From Methylococcaceae bacterium UBA659 (GTDB taxonomy: Bacteria > Pseudomonadota > Gammaproteobacteria > Methylococcales > Methylomonadaceae), in the NCBI GenBank assembly GCA_002299495.1, contig DBNZ01000239.1, positions 1,681 to 10,711 of the forward strand: a stretch of DNA of 9,031 bases, given 5' to 3'. Positions 1 to 6,874 of this stretch are shown in pieces. The notes under the pieces are model-generated. The model worked only from the letters and a program-made list of their open reading frames with translations, was not told the DNA's origin and did no database searches. Made by a program: the position numbers and the translations under genes. The number at the start of each line of letters is the position of its first letter. The stretch's first letter is position 1.

Positions 1-171
1 ATCGTCATTCCGGCATGGACGCCGGAATCTAAGCCACATGGACGTGAGTCTATCGTTTGGCGTTGCAGCCAAATCCATCGCTTATGTGTTGCAAAGTGAT
101 CATCCTTGGCTCTGGATTCCGGCATCCGCTTGTGCCCTCTTCAGGGTGCTGGTGCCCTCTTCACAGGGTAC
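1..171. repeat. Composite interspersed repeat (dRS3-like palindromes plus a 20-bp duplication)
   Basis: ATTCCGGC (7-14) and GCCGGAAT (21-28) form a perfect 8-bp palindrome around a 6-base loop. An inverted relative of the same unit lies at 105-130 (centre ATTCCGGCATCC), so the two face each other around about 70 bp. The unit beginning GTGCCCTCTTCA occurs twice in tandem, at 132 and 152. Read on the minus strand, 101-171 matches the repeat at 8621-8690: both have an ACCCT..AGAGGGC segment, then GGATGCCGG, then CAAGGAT. The layout recalls Neisseria dRS3 units (ATTCC..GGAAT), but that is an analogy and not an identification. No gene is visible. Confidence 0.7.
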
Positions 172-284
172 TTGAGCCTTAAAAAGTAAAATAGACATCT
201 AAAGCGACGTCAAATTAACAACATAACTTACAGAAGAAAGTGCGCCCAACATTTTGGGTAGACACCTATTGGCCGACAGGTAAA

Positions 285-331
285 GGCCCCGGGCCGAAGG
301 GTGCCGCCCCGCATCGCGCCGGGGGCGGCGC
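285..331 (-). terminator. GC-rich hairpins downstream of nrdJb
   Basis: GCCGCCCC (303-310) pairs perfectly with GGGGCGGC (322-329) across an 11-base loop, and one further G-C plus a G-T pair extend the stem. A second short palindrome, GGCCCCGGGCC, lies at 285-295. They start about 24 bp past the nrdJb stop, where a terminator would be expected. There is no T-run after the stem on the minus strand, so intrinsic termination is uncertain. The stretch between here and the left repeat (172-284) is AT-rich and shows nothing I can name. Confidence 0.35.
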
Positions 332-354
332 TCCCACAGACATAGGCGACCCAT

Positions 355-1050
355 TTATCCACACTTGCTATCGCCGCAATTCAGGCAGGTCATACAGCCG
401 TCCATCAGCACCACCGCCTTGGTTTGGCACTTGTTACACAGCAACGCTTGGGCGGGGAACTCTCCAGCGCTGTTTTCCAGGCTTTCGCCGTGCCGTGCGG
501 AAAATTCCTTGCGCTTGGCCGCCAAAAACACCTTTTCATGGTTGCTGAGTTCATGCTCTGTCAACATGCCGATGCTTTTTAAATGCGACTCGATGGCATG
601 GCCAATTTCCGCCACCAATGAAGGCATGAACACGCCGCCTTTCTTAAAATAACCGCCGCGAGGATCAAACACCGCTTTTAATTCTTCGACCAGAAAACAG
701 GCGTCGCCGCCTTTGCGGAACACCGCCGAAATTACCCGCGTCAACGCCAATACCCACTGAAAATGCTCCATATTCTTGGAATTTATGAAGATTTCATAAG
801 GCCGCCGCTCCTCGTGTTGGGTGCCTTCGTTCAGAATCATGTCGTTGATGGTGATGTACAACGCATGTTCCGATTGCGGGGTTTTAATCTTGTAAGTCGA
901 GCCGTACAAAATTTCCGGCCTCGGCATTTTTTCGTGCATGCTTTCAAATGAATTAGCTTCCGCTACTTTGGCGGCGTCGGCGTCTGCTTTGGTCAGGACT
1001 TTGTAGCCGACGATTTTTTTGTTGATTTTATGGGTCATGGTCATGGTCAT
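355..1050 (-). CDS. nrdJb: Class II ribonucleotide reductase small partner, NrdJb (TSCPD/zinc-ribbon protein)
   Basis: This protein of 231 residues corresponds to the C-terminal part of full-length B12-dependent ribonucleotide reductases, encoded as a separate protein as in Pseudomonas (NrdJa/NrdJb). Residues about 45-165 look like the TSCPD-type domain (RPEILYGSTYKI, then a helical stretch with FRKGGDACFLVEEL). The tail is a cysteine-rich ribbon with Cys205, 208, 219, 222, 225 and 230, ending CGDSKCG, the usual end of class II enzymes. That tail is thought to pass reducing equivalents to the active site after each turnover. Three in-frame ATGs fall at 1050, 1044 and 1038 because ATGACC is repeated three times. 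The third (MTHKINKKIVGYKV) may be the natural start, and none has a clear ribosome site. The catalytic partner nrdJ lies 1.27 kb upstream on the same strand with two opposite-strand genes between. I see no NrdR box in front of nrdJb. Confidence 0.9.
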   Translation of the reverse strand: MTMTMTHKINKKIVGYKVLTKADADAAKVAEANSFESMHEKMPRPEILYGSTYKIKTPQSEHALYITINDMILNEGTQHEERRPYEIFINSKNMEHFQWVLALTRVISAVFRKGGDACFLVEELKAVFDPRGGYFKKGGVFMPSLVAEIGHAIESHLKSIGMLTEHELSNHEKVFLAAKRKEFSARHGESLENSAGEFPAQALLCNKCQTKAVVLMDGCMTCLNCGDSKCG

Positions 1051-1184
1051 GGATATCTTAAAAGTTGAACAGAAGGTTATAGGGCAAAAATTGCAAACGG
1101 ATTTTTCATAAACGGGCTGCCTTTACAGCAGCCTTGCCGATGGTATGCTGGTTGCTCGGCACTCATAAAATACGAGGTAACACC

Positions 1185-1562
1185 ATGAAATCATCAAACA
1201 TCTTATTGCTGATCGTGGGTATGGCAAGCACCGGCCAGGTTTGGGCCTATGGCGGTGCGGGCGGCGGTTCAAAATCCTGCACCAAACCTAAGTTCAGCCA
1301 ATTCCAACCGGCTCAAAACGCGGTGGTGGCCGCAGAAGCGAAATTTTCTTTCCTTGCATCCACCGGCACTAACCCAAAAAGCATCGCTGTCACCGTCAAG
1401 GGTCAGCCAGTGGCGGTCACCATCAGCGAGAAAAGCCAAGGCTTTCTGGTCGAAGGCCAGTTGCCTGCCGGCATCACCGGCGATTTCGCCCGCATCAACA
1501 TCGCCGCCGACGGGCATAACACATGCCACGGCGGCGATGGCTGGTTGGTGAGAGTGGAATGA
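1185..1562 (+). CDS. Small exported protein, unknown function, two cysteines
   Basis: This encodes 125 residues. I do not recognise the family. Residues 1-21 form a clear signal peptide (hydrophobic ILLLIVGMAS, then VWA as cleavage site), so the protein is exported, probably to the periplasm or cell surface. The mature N-terminus is glycine-rich (YGGAGGGSKS). The rest alternates short hydrophobic strands (KFSFLAST, SIAVTVKG, VAVTISE), suggesting a small Ig-like beta fold. Cys32 and Cys114 sit near the two ends of the mature chain and could form one disulfide closing the fold. The start is chosen at 1185 because GAGGT (1174-1178) lies 6 bases upstream and because the signal peptide begins there; a longer reading from 1134 would bury it. 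It diverges from nrdJb across 134 bp. Confidence 0.82.
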   Translation: MKSSNILLLIVGMASTGQVWAYGGAGGGSKSCTKPKFSQFQPAQNAVVAAEAKFSFLASTGTNPKSIAVTVKGQPVAVTISEKSQGFLVEGQLPAGITGDFARINIAADGHNTCHGGDGWLVRVE

Positions 1563-1564
1563 GG

Positions 1565-1600
1565 GTAGGCGTACCCCAGCCTACTTGCCGCCGCTGTTTT
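1565..1600 (+). terminator. Weak hairpin after the two-cysteine protein gene
   Basis: GTAGGC (1565-1570) pairs with GCCTAC (1579-1584) immediately after the stop codon. A T-rich stretch (TTTTATTTT from 1597) follows about 12 bases later, which is too far for a classic intrinsic terminator. The rest of the 280-bp gap to the next gene is AT-rich. A GATAAT at 1803-1808 could be a -10 element for the following gene, but no good -35 accompanies it. Confidence 0.3.
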
Positions 1601-1844
1601 ATTTTCGGGCGTAAACACGTTATGGCGGGTAATTTCTTGGCTACTGGGTAAATCATCCCAGTAAATTTCTAAATTAGAATTAATTAATGACATAATGCTT
1701 GTGTTAATGGATTAACGTAAACAACCGCGCCAAGAGTAGCCGCGAATTCAGCCGCTATCCGCCCAAAAAATTAAGTGCGTCAAATAATTAAAGAGGTCTC
1801 CTGATAATGCGCATACCATTCTTTCCTCCAATAAAGGAATCATC

Positions 1845-2231
1845 ATGAAAATAAGCATCTTAGCGTCTGCCGTATTAGCACTATCCGTCTTCTCTGCGGC
1901 CGGAAATGCCGACACCCCGATAGCATCCACAGATGTCTTGCAAGGCACATGGAAGCTTGCATACACCAAAAATTCGGCAACGGCTAAAGAATCCATCCCG
2001 CGTGAAGACACCTGGGTTTTTAAAAACGATACCGTTGCCATTTTGAACATACCCCGCGAAGGCGGCCATTACAATCAAGCCCCGGTAAAATTAGAGCTTG
2101 AAAACGGTAAATTAAAAGTCCCCTACGTTGGACGCTCTGGCTTCGACATCTTTACCTTGCTGGAAAAAACCGATAACGCCATGACCTTAAAAGGCAAGTT
2201 TGGCGAGCATTATTTTTTCGAGAAGAAGTAG
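1845..2231 (+). CDS. Exported lipocalin-like small protein
   Basis: This encodes 128 residues. A signal peptide spans residues 1-22 (ILASAVLALSVFSAAGNA, cleavage before DTPI). The mature protein opens with LQGTWKLAYTKN (32-43), the G-x-W signature of small lipocalin-like proteins. Beta-strand-like segments follow (DTWVFKNDTVAILNI, VKLELENGKLKVPYV, FTLLEKTDNAMTLKGKF), ending in a charged tail. There are no cysteines. Such folds are eight-stranded barrels that can bind small hydrophobic ligands, but no ligand can be read from the sequence. The start is supported by AAAGGA (1833-1838) six bases upstream. The gene faces nrdJ tail to tail. The family assignment rests on pattern only; that it is a real exported protein is much surer than its fold. 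Confidence 0.82.
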   Translation: MKISILASAVLALSVFSAAGNADTPIASTDVLQGTWKLAYTKNSATAKESIPREDTWVFKNDTVAILNIPREGGHYNQAPVKLELENGKLKVPYVGRSGFDIFTLLEKTDNAMTLKGKFGEHYFFEKK

Positions 2232-2256
2232 TTTTGTAATTTTGGGTGACGTAAGA

Positions 2257-2298
2257 AACCCCAACGACGGTGTTTTCGAAGCCCCGTTTGTTGGGGTT
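2257..2298. terminator. Hairpin between convergent genes, likely nrdJ terminator
   Basis: AACCCCAAC (2257-2265) pairs perfectly with GTTGGGGTT (2290-2298). ACGG and CCGT inside the 24-base loop can extend the structure. Read on the minus strand the stem is followed by TTTCTT, fitting a terminator for nrdJ, whose stop is 24 bp away. In the plus direction no T-run follows, so it would serve the lipocalin-like gene less well. Confidence 0.6.
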
Positions 2299-2321
2299 CG
2301 TGCCTCATCCCAACCTGCTGG

Positions 2322-4472
2322 TTAAAACTTCCCGTAATATCCCTCTTTCAGTGCGTCGAACAAATTCGCGGCGGTGTGGGTTTCACCGTCGTATTCGACT
2401 TCTTCGTTGCCTTTGAACTCGACGACGTGGCCGTCTTCCAGCGTGAATTGGTAGGTGGTGTTTTCTAGGTCCGATGCTTTCACCAGCACGCCTTGGAACA
2501 CTTCCGGGTTGAAGCGAAACGTGGTGCAGCCTTTTAAGCCTTGTGCGTAGGCGTATTCATAGATGGACTTGAAGTCTTCGTAAGGGTAGTCGGTGGGTAC
2601 GTTGGCAGTTTTGGAGATGGACGAGTCTATCCACAACTGCGCGGCGGCCTGGATGTCGACGTGTTGTTTCGGCGTGATGTCGTCGGCGGCGATAAAGTAG
2701 CCGGGCAATTGGCGCTTGGGGTCATCGCTATAAGGCATCGCGTTAGGGTTGACTAGGTGCCGGTAGGCGAGCAGTTCAAACGAGTAAACGTCGATTTTTT
2801 CCTTGGATTTTTTGCCGGCGCGGATCACGTTGCGGGCATAATGGTGCGCGAAGCTCGGCTCTATGCCGTTGCTGGCGTTGTTGGCCAGCGACAGCGAGAT
2901 GGTGCCGGTGGGGGCAATGGAGCTGTGATGGGTGAACCTTGCGCCGGTTTCGGCCAGTTGCGCGACCAGTTCCGGTTCGCTGCGCCCTAGCTGTTGCATG
3001 TAGCGGCTGTATTTGGCGTGCAAGATTTTGCCCGCCACTGGGTCGCCGATTTTATAGCCGCCTTCGATCATTTCCGGGCGTTGGCGCAGCATTTCGCCGG
3101 TGACGGTGAAAACTCTCTCCATAATGGGCGCCGGGCCTTTTTCTTTAGCCAACTCCAACGCCGCTTTCCAGCCTTCCACAGCCAATGCTTTCGTGACCTC
3201 TTTGGTGAAATCCAAAGACGCCTGGTCGCCGTATTTCATGCCCAGCATGGTGACGCTGGAACCTAAGCCCAGATAGCCCATGCCGTGGCGGCGTTTGCTG
3301 GTGATTTCGTCGCGTTGTTTTGACAGCGGCAAGCCGTTCAGTTCGACCACGTTGTCCAGCATGCGGGTGAAAATGCGGACGGTCTTGCGGTAGTTTTCCC
3401 AATCAAAATAGGCTTCCTTGCTAAAGGGTTTTTTCACGAACCGGGTCAGGTTGACCGAGCCGAGCAAGCAGGAGCCATAGGGTGGCAATGGCTGCTCGCC
3501 GCACGGGTTGGTCGCCCGAATTTTCTCGCAAAACCAGTTGTTGTTCATCTCGTTGACTTTGTCGATCAGAATGAAGCCCGGTTCGGCGTAGTCGTAGGTG
3601 GAGCTCATGATGATGTCCCACAGCCTGCGGGCGGGCAGGGTCTTGCTGATGCGGCAGGCGACTAGGCCGTCTTTATTGACGATGTAGTTGGAGGTGGAAG
3701 GGAATTCGCGCCAGCGAATGATGTTAGGGTCGTTCAGGTCGATCTGGTCGGTCGCCGCTTCTTTTTGCGTGACCGGGAATGACAGATGCCAAGGTTGGTT
3801 GTTTTTGACCGCCTCGACAAATTCCTTGGTGATCAGCAAGGACAGGTTGAACTGGCGCAAACGACCGTCTTCACGCTTGGCGCGGATGAATTCGATCACG
3901 TCGGGATGGGCGACGTCGAAGGTGGCCATTTGTGCGCCGCGCCGCCCGCCTGCTGACGAGACGGTGAAGCACATTTTGTCGTAGATGTCCATGAACGACA
4001 GCGGCCCGGAAGTGTACGCGCCGGCCCCGGACACATAGGCGTTTTTTGGGCGCAGCGTGGAGAATTCATAGCCGATGCCGCAACCGGCTTTCAACGTTAA
4101 GCCCGCTTCGTGGACTTTGTGCAAGATGTCGTCCATGGAATCTTCGATGGTGCCGGAGACGGTGCAGTTGATGGTCGAGGTCGCCGGTTTGTGTTCTAGC
4201 GCACCGGCGTTGGAGACGATGCGGCCGGCCGGGATCGCGCCTTGCCGTAAGGCCCAGAGGAAATCTTTGTAGCATTGCTCTTGCTTGGTTTTGCCGGTCT
4301 CGACTTCGGATAATGCCCGGGCGACCCGTTGGTAGGTTTCGTCAATGGTGTTGTCTAGGGGGGTGCCGTCCTTGATTTTTAGCCGGTATTTGGTGTCCCA
4401 GATGTCCAAGGAAGCGTCTTGAAAAGGGATGTCGGAGGTGGCGGTGGGGATGGCGTGCAATTGGGCGGACAT
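2322..4472 (-). CDS. nrdJ: Adenosylcobalamin-dependent (class II) ribonucleotide reductase, catalytic subunit
   Basis: This enzyme of 716 residues reduces ribonucleotides to deoxyribonucleotides in the cytosol using a radical generated from coenzyme B12, so it works with or without oxygen. The active-site motif NPCGEQPLPPYGSC is at 322-335: Asn322, the thiyl-radical Cys324 and Glu326, with Cys335 as one redox cysteine. Cys103 in STINCTVSGTIEDS is its likely disulfide partner. The phosphate-binding PTGTIS lies at 521-526, and the RRGAQMA and GCGIGYEFSTLRP segments are also present. Residues start directly with the reductase domain and I see no N-terminal ATP-cone. The protein ends without the cysteine tail, which is supplied in trans by NrdJb (355-1050). 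GAGGA at 4483-4487 lies 10 bases before the ATG. Two NrdR-box-like sites upstream suggest repression by NrdR when dNTPs are ample. No cobalamin riboswitch is apparent in the leader. Confidence 0.96.
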   Translation of the reverse strand: MSAQLHAIPTATSDIPFQDASLDIWDTKYRLKIKDGTPLDNTIDETYQRVARALSEVETGKTKQEQCYKDFLWALRQGAIPAGRIVSNAGALEHKPATSTINCTVSGTIEDSMDDILHKVHEAGLTLKAGCGIGYEFSTLRPKNAYVSGAGAYTSGPLSFMDIYDKMCFTVSSAGGRRGAQMATFDVAHPDVIEFIRAKREDGRLRQFNLSLLITKEFVEAVKNNQPWHLSFPVTQKEAATDQIDLNDPNIIRWREFPSTSNYIVNKDGLVACRISKTLPARRLWDIIMSSTYDYAEPGFILIDKVNEMNNNWFCEKIRATNPCGEQPLPPYGSCLLGSVNLTRFVKKPFSKEAYFDWENYRKTVRIFTRMLDNVVELNGLPLSKQRDEITSKRRHGMGYLGLGSSVTMLGMKYGDQASLDFTKEVTKALAVEGWKAALELAKEKGPAPIMERVFTVTGEMLRQRPEMIEGGYKIGDPVAGKILHAKYSRYMQQLGRSEPELVAQLAETGARFTHHSSIAPTGTISLSLANNASNGIEPSFAHHYARNVIRAGKKSKEKIDVYSFELLAYRHLVNPNAMPYSDDPKRQLPGYFIAADDITPKQHVDIQAAAQLWIDSSISKTANVPTDYPYEDFKSIYEYAYAQGLKGCTTFRFNPEVFQGVLVKASDLENTTYQFTLEDGHVVEFKGNEEVEYDGETHTAANLFDALKEGYYGKF

Positions 4473-4533
4473 GGTCGGCGTTTCCTCGGCGAGAGTGGTT
4501 TAAGAAAGGCTAAATGGCGAAAAATCAGGTGCT

Positions 4534-4561
4534 TAAGTATTTTTAATTGATGCGTAAACAA
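4534..4561 (-). promoter_or_regulatory. Candidate nrdJ promoter
   Basis: On the minus strand, TTGTTT (4556-4561) and TACTTA (4534-4539) stand 16 bases apart, a moderate match to sigma-70 elements. The -35 hexamer touches the proximal NrdR-like box, which would allow direct occlusion. The match is weak and other pairings in this AT-rich leader are possible. Confidence 0.35.
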
Positions 4562-4575
4562 TCTATATGTAGTTG
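4560..4575 (-). promoter_or_regulatory. NrdR box, gene-proximal copy
   Basis: The 16-mer AATCTATATGTAGTTG fits the NrdR consensus (acaCwATATaTwGTgt) at its core: C-T-A-T-A-T-G-T-A-G-T. The outer bases diverge. It lies about 88 bp before the nrdJ start and begins exactly 32 bp from the second box. Confidence 0.65.
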
Positions 4576-4591
4576 TTTGTTGGTAATAATA

Positions 4592-4607
4592 GCACAACAT
4601 ATAGTGT
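4592..4607 (-). promoter_or_regulatory. NrdR box, gene-distal copy
   Basis: GCACAACATATAGTGT matches the NrdR consensus at 14 of 16 positions by eye, including both halves of the palindrome. NrdR, the nucleotide-sensing repressor of ribonucleotide reductase operons, typically binds a pair of such boxes about three helical turns apart. The 32-bp spacing to the proximal box is as expected. Confidence 0.8.
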
Positions 4608-5007
4608 TTAAAAGCGAGTTTCTGCAGAATGGGGCCGAGTTTTTCTTAACCTGTTAAAGTCATTAGGAATTATTTTTTTAAGTAATAAATTCCAATTTTG
4701 GGAGGGCGGTTCTTACGATGATAGGGCTATTTAGGGAAACTCTGCAGCAGTCCTTCGACCTGCACCGCGCCCTGATGGCATGAAGACGACCTAACGTTCC
4801 GTTCGTGGCGGGCTGGGCTAAGAACGTGTTTTAACAGCGGCTACGCGGTCCGATGGCTGCGTTGCGCGGTGTTCGAAATCCTCATGTACGTCCAGTACAC
4901 TGCGGTTTCTGCGCTCCGTGCGCTGTGCGTACCTTCATCGACACCGGAAGCATAAGGTACTGCCTTGCCCGGTTTGTGTAGATAGCTATGGTTTAGTAAA
5001 ACAGGGG
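4608..5007. other. Non-coding stretch with imperfect palindromic repeat
   Basis: No gene is visible. At 4666-4693 an AT-rich hairpin pairs GGAATT with AATTCC. At about 4730-4760, TAGGGAAACTCTGCAGCAG resembles the tip of an insertion-sequence end, but no transposase follows. From about 4840 to 4945 lies a long imperfect palindrome centred on TGTAC-GTCCA-GTACA (4884-4898), with flanks rich in GCGC words that pair roughly (GCGTTGCGCGG on the left, TGCGCTCCGTGCGC on the right). Its look is that of a short non-autonomous interspersed repeat, downstream of coaX. CTGTTAAA (4651-4658) and TTTAACAG (4830-4837) are inverted copies that may be coincidental. Confidence 0.5.
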
Positions 5008-5766
5008 TCAGAACCAAAAATTATGGTCATTGGAGGACTGGTCAGTTAGGACAATGGCCAACCCGTACAGGACTAGGTCGGCATTGATTAGCGGTTTAGG
5101 CTGCATGTGTCCGGCAAGTAATTCGGCGTCACCGCCAGTCAAAATTAGCCGGGTTGAGGGGGGGTGTTGCGCCATCACTTGGGCAATCAGGCCGAGTGCG
5201 GCATTAAGGGTGCCGCTATAAATGGCGGCCGCCGTCGATGTGGCCGCTGCTAAGGGGAAGGTCTCGTGGCTTAGCGGTAGGTTTTGGGTATGTTTAAACA
5301 AGGCTTGTTTCATCATTTTTAACCCAGGGCAAATGTACCCGCCCCGATGCAGGCCTTTTTTAGTCAACAAGTCTATGGTGATGGCGGTGCCGCAGTCGAC
5401 GATACAGGTGTTTGCTTGGTATAGCTGATGGGTGGCGATGAGGGCCAGCCAGCGGTCAACACCTAGGCTTTGCGGTTGTTGGTAGGCGTTGGTCACGCCA
5501 AAGCCAGAATCTTTGGCTTGGCATTCTATGACGTGACTGTCCGGCCATAATGTTGCGATCGCCTGTTTTACCAAGGCCAGATTCTGGGTGTTGCCGACAC
5601 AGGCAATCCCAACCCGTTTAGGTTGGTCTAGCGCTTGCCAGGCTGCGGTTAATTTGGCAACGCTCAATAAGAAATTGGGTATGGCAGGGCCGGGGGATAG
5701 GTTTTTGTTGTCAGCCAATGCCCATTTCAAGCGGCTATTGCCTAGGTCTATTAATAAATTCATCAT
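5008..5766 (-). CDS. coaX: Type III pantothenate kinase
   Basis: This cytosolic kinase of 252 residues phosphorylates pantothenate with ATP, the first step of coenzyme A synthesis; type III enzymes are not feedback-inhibited by CoA. Family motifs are present in order (numbered from the second Met): IDLGNSRLKW (5-14, the acidic phosphate-binding loop), IACVGN (53-58), LGVDRW (100-105), VDCGTAITID (122-131), GGYICPGL (141-148) and LTGGD (208-212). The ATG at 5766 overlaps the birA stop as TGATG. A second ATG follows at once, and no good ribosome site precedes it, so translational coupling to birA is likely. A longer upstream reading would only duplicate birA sequence in another frame and is not credible. 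The C-terminus (SSNDHNFWF) runs into a short sequence, GGGGTCAGAACC, that resembles repeat DNA. Confidence 0.94.
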   Translation of the reverse strand: MMNLLIDLGNSRLKWALADNKNLSPGPAIPNFLLSVAKLTAAWQALDQPKRVGIACVGNTQNLALVKQAIATLWPDSHVIECQAKDSGFGVTNAYQQPQSLGVDRWLALIATHQLYQANTCIVDCGTAITIDLLTKKGLHRGGYICPGLKMMKQALFKHTQNLPLSHETFPLAAATSTAAAIYSGTLNAALGLIAQVMAQHPPSTRLILTGGDAELLAGHMQPKPLINADLVLYGLAIVLTDQSSNDHNFWF

Positions 5767-6758
5767 CAGGTGTCGTGAAAACTGACTTCGCCGGAGGCGA
5801 ACGCTTGGATTGCCCCGTTTGCTTGGCCAAGCAAAAGCAATCCGTTGTCGTCCACACCCAAAACCATGCCTTCGCGTTGTTGCCCGCCAATAAATAAGCG
5901 GGCGTTTTTGCCGCGCAAGCAATCGTAACCGCGCCATTCATCAATAAAATAGGCGAGACCGTAATTTTCAAAATCGGGTAACAAATTCAGCAAATAGTCC
6001 AGCAAACGGGCGACTAAAAGGTTCCGTCCGATTAGGGGCGTTTCGGATATACGGCTTAAATCCGTCCATGCTGGGCTAATGCCGACGGCTTGTCGTTCCG
6101 GTAAATAGACATTCAAGCCTAAGCCGATGACCGCATGACAAGGCCCGTCGGCTTCACCTGCCACTTCGATCAGGATGCCACCTAATTTTTTGCCTTGATG
6201 GTAGATGTCATTAGGCCATTTTAATCCCATTTGCCCCATGCCCAGCGCCCGTAAGGCTCTGATGACGGCGACCCCGGCGGCAAGGCTGAGTCCTGCGGTA
6301 TTGGCAATGCCTTGTGGAAATCGCCATAACAAAGACAAATAGACATTGCTGCCGAATGGCGACACCCAGCACCGCCCGCGTCGGCCCCTGCCCGCCGTTT
6401 GATGTTCGGCCAAGCATACCGAGCCTGAAGCGAGACGGCCTAAGATGGCCTGATCGGCCAAATAACGGTTAGTGGAGTCAATTTGATCGTGGATTTCAAG
6501 GCTTGCCAAGTAATTTTTGGCGGACGGGTCTATGTATGCAGAAATTTTGTCGGCGCTGAGGAATTCAATCGGTTGTTCCAGGCGGTAGCCTTTCCCATTG
6601 ACGGCAACGGGTTGTAAGCCTAGATCGGCAAGGCCGTGTAGGTGTTTCCAGATGGCCGAACGGCTGATACCCAATGCCAGGGAAAGTCCGGTGCCGGAAT
6701 GGAATTTACCGTCGGCCAATAAGGCGATAATGTGTTTTTGTTTTCCAGAGAGGGGCAC
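5766..6758 (-). CDS. birA: Bifunctional biotin-[acetyl-CoA-carboxylase] ligase and biotin operon repressor
   Basis: This protein of 330 residues (E. coli BirA has 321) activates biotin to biotinyl-AMP and attaches it to the carboxyl-carrier protein. An N-terminal winged helix-turn-helix (about 6-60, with SLALGISRSAIWKHLHGL) indicates that it also acts as a DNA-binding repressor. Catalytic motifs are STN (95-97), GRGRRGR (123-129, the flexible biotinyl-AMP loop), KWPNDI (180-185), KLGGIL (191-196) and GLGLNV (212-217), and the C-terminal cap domain ends GEVSFHDT. The start codon is GTG at 6758 with only a weak GGA upstream. It is chosen because the helix-turn-helix begins immediately after and no in-frame ATG is better placed. 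It is the first gene of a birA-coaX pair and diverges from the hemerythrin gene. No biotin synthesis genes are in the window. Confidence 0.95.
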   Translation of the reverse strand: MPLSGKQKHIIALLADGKFHSGTGLSLALGISRSAIWKHLHGLADLGLQPVAVNGKGYRLEQPIEFLSADKISAYIDPSAKNYLASLEIHDQIDSTNRYLADQAILGRLASGSVCLAEHQTAGRGRRGRCWVSPFGSNVYLSLLWRFPQGIANTAGLSLAAGVAVIRALRALGMGQMGLKWPNDIYHQGKKLGGILIEVAGEADGPCHAVIGLGLNVYLPERQAVGISPAWTDLSRISETPLIGRNLLVARLLDYLLNLLPDFENYGLAYFIDEWRGYDCLRGKNARLFIGGQQREGMVLGVDDNGLLLLGQANGAIQAFASGEVSFHDT

Positions 6759-6845
6759 GGTATGTCCAAATGATTTTAAAGGACTATTTTGGCTTATTTT
6801 TCAGGGCATCAGCAACCCATTGCCGGTTATGGGCAAGTTTCTTAA

Positions 6846-6874
6846 TTGACGCAAGGAAAAATATAATCCATAAT
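6846..6874 (+). promoter_or_regulatory. Strong sigma-70-type promoter for bacteriohemerythrin
   Basis: TTGACG (6846-6851) and CATAAT (6869-6874) are separated by exactly 17 bases. Each differs from consensus at one position. Transcription would begin near 6881, leaving a leader of about 40 bases with the ribosome site AAGAGAGG. A competing TATAAT at 6862-6867 has no good -35 at the right distance. Confidence 0.7.

Noticed and set aside
355..363. Perfect DnaA-box nonamer TTATCCACA at the nrdJb stop, with another, TTATACACA, at 8603-8611
   Set aside because: Two isolated sites 8 kb apart with no AT-rich unwinding region or cluster. Such a 9-mer is expected by chance at roughly this frequency, so there is no support for an origin or for DnaA control.
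240..548. Plus-strand reading frame of 102 codons
   Set aside because: It overlaps nrdJb on the other strand and the GC-rich hairpin, starts at GTG without a ribosome site, and its composition is that of a shadow frame.
1403..1693. Minus-strand reading frame of 96 codons over the end of the two-cysteine protein gene
   Set aside because: About half of it is antisense to a gene with signal peptide and ribosome site. The rest covers the hairpin after it, and there is no ribosome site or recognisable domain.
4473..4760. Cobalamin riboswitch in the nrdJ leader
   Set aside because: Expected because the enzyme needs B12, but I find no B12-box-like motif or suitable fold in the leader. The NrdR boxes explain the palindromes.
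5767..5937. N-terminal extension of coaX by 57 residues
   Set aside because: The extension lies entirely within birA in another frame and is rich in Arg. The pantothenate kinase fold starts at MNLLIDLGN right after the birA stop.
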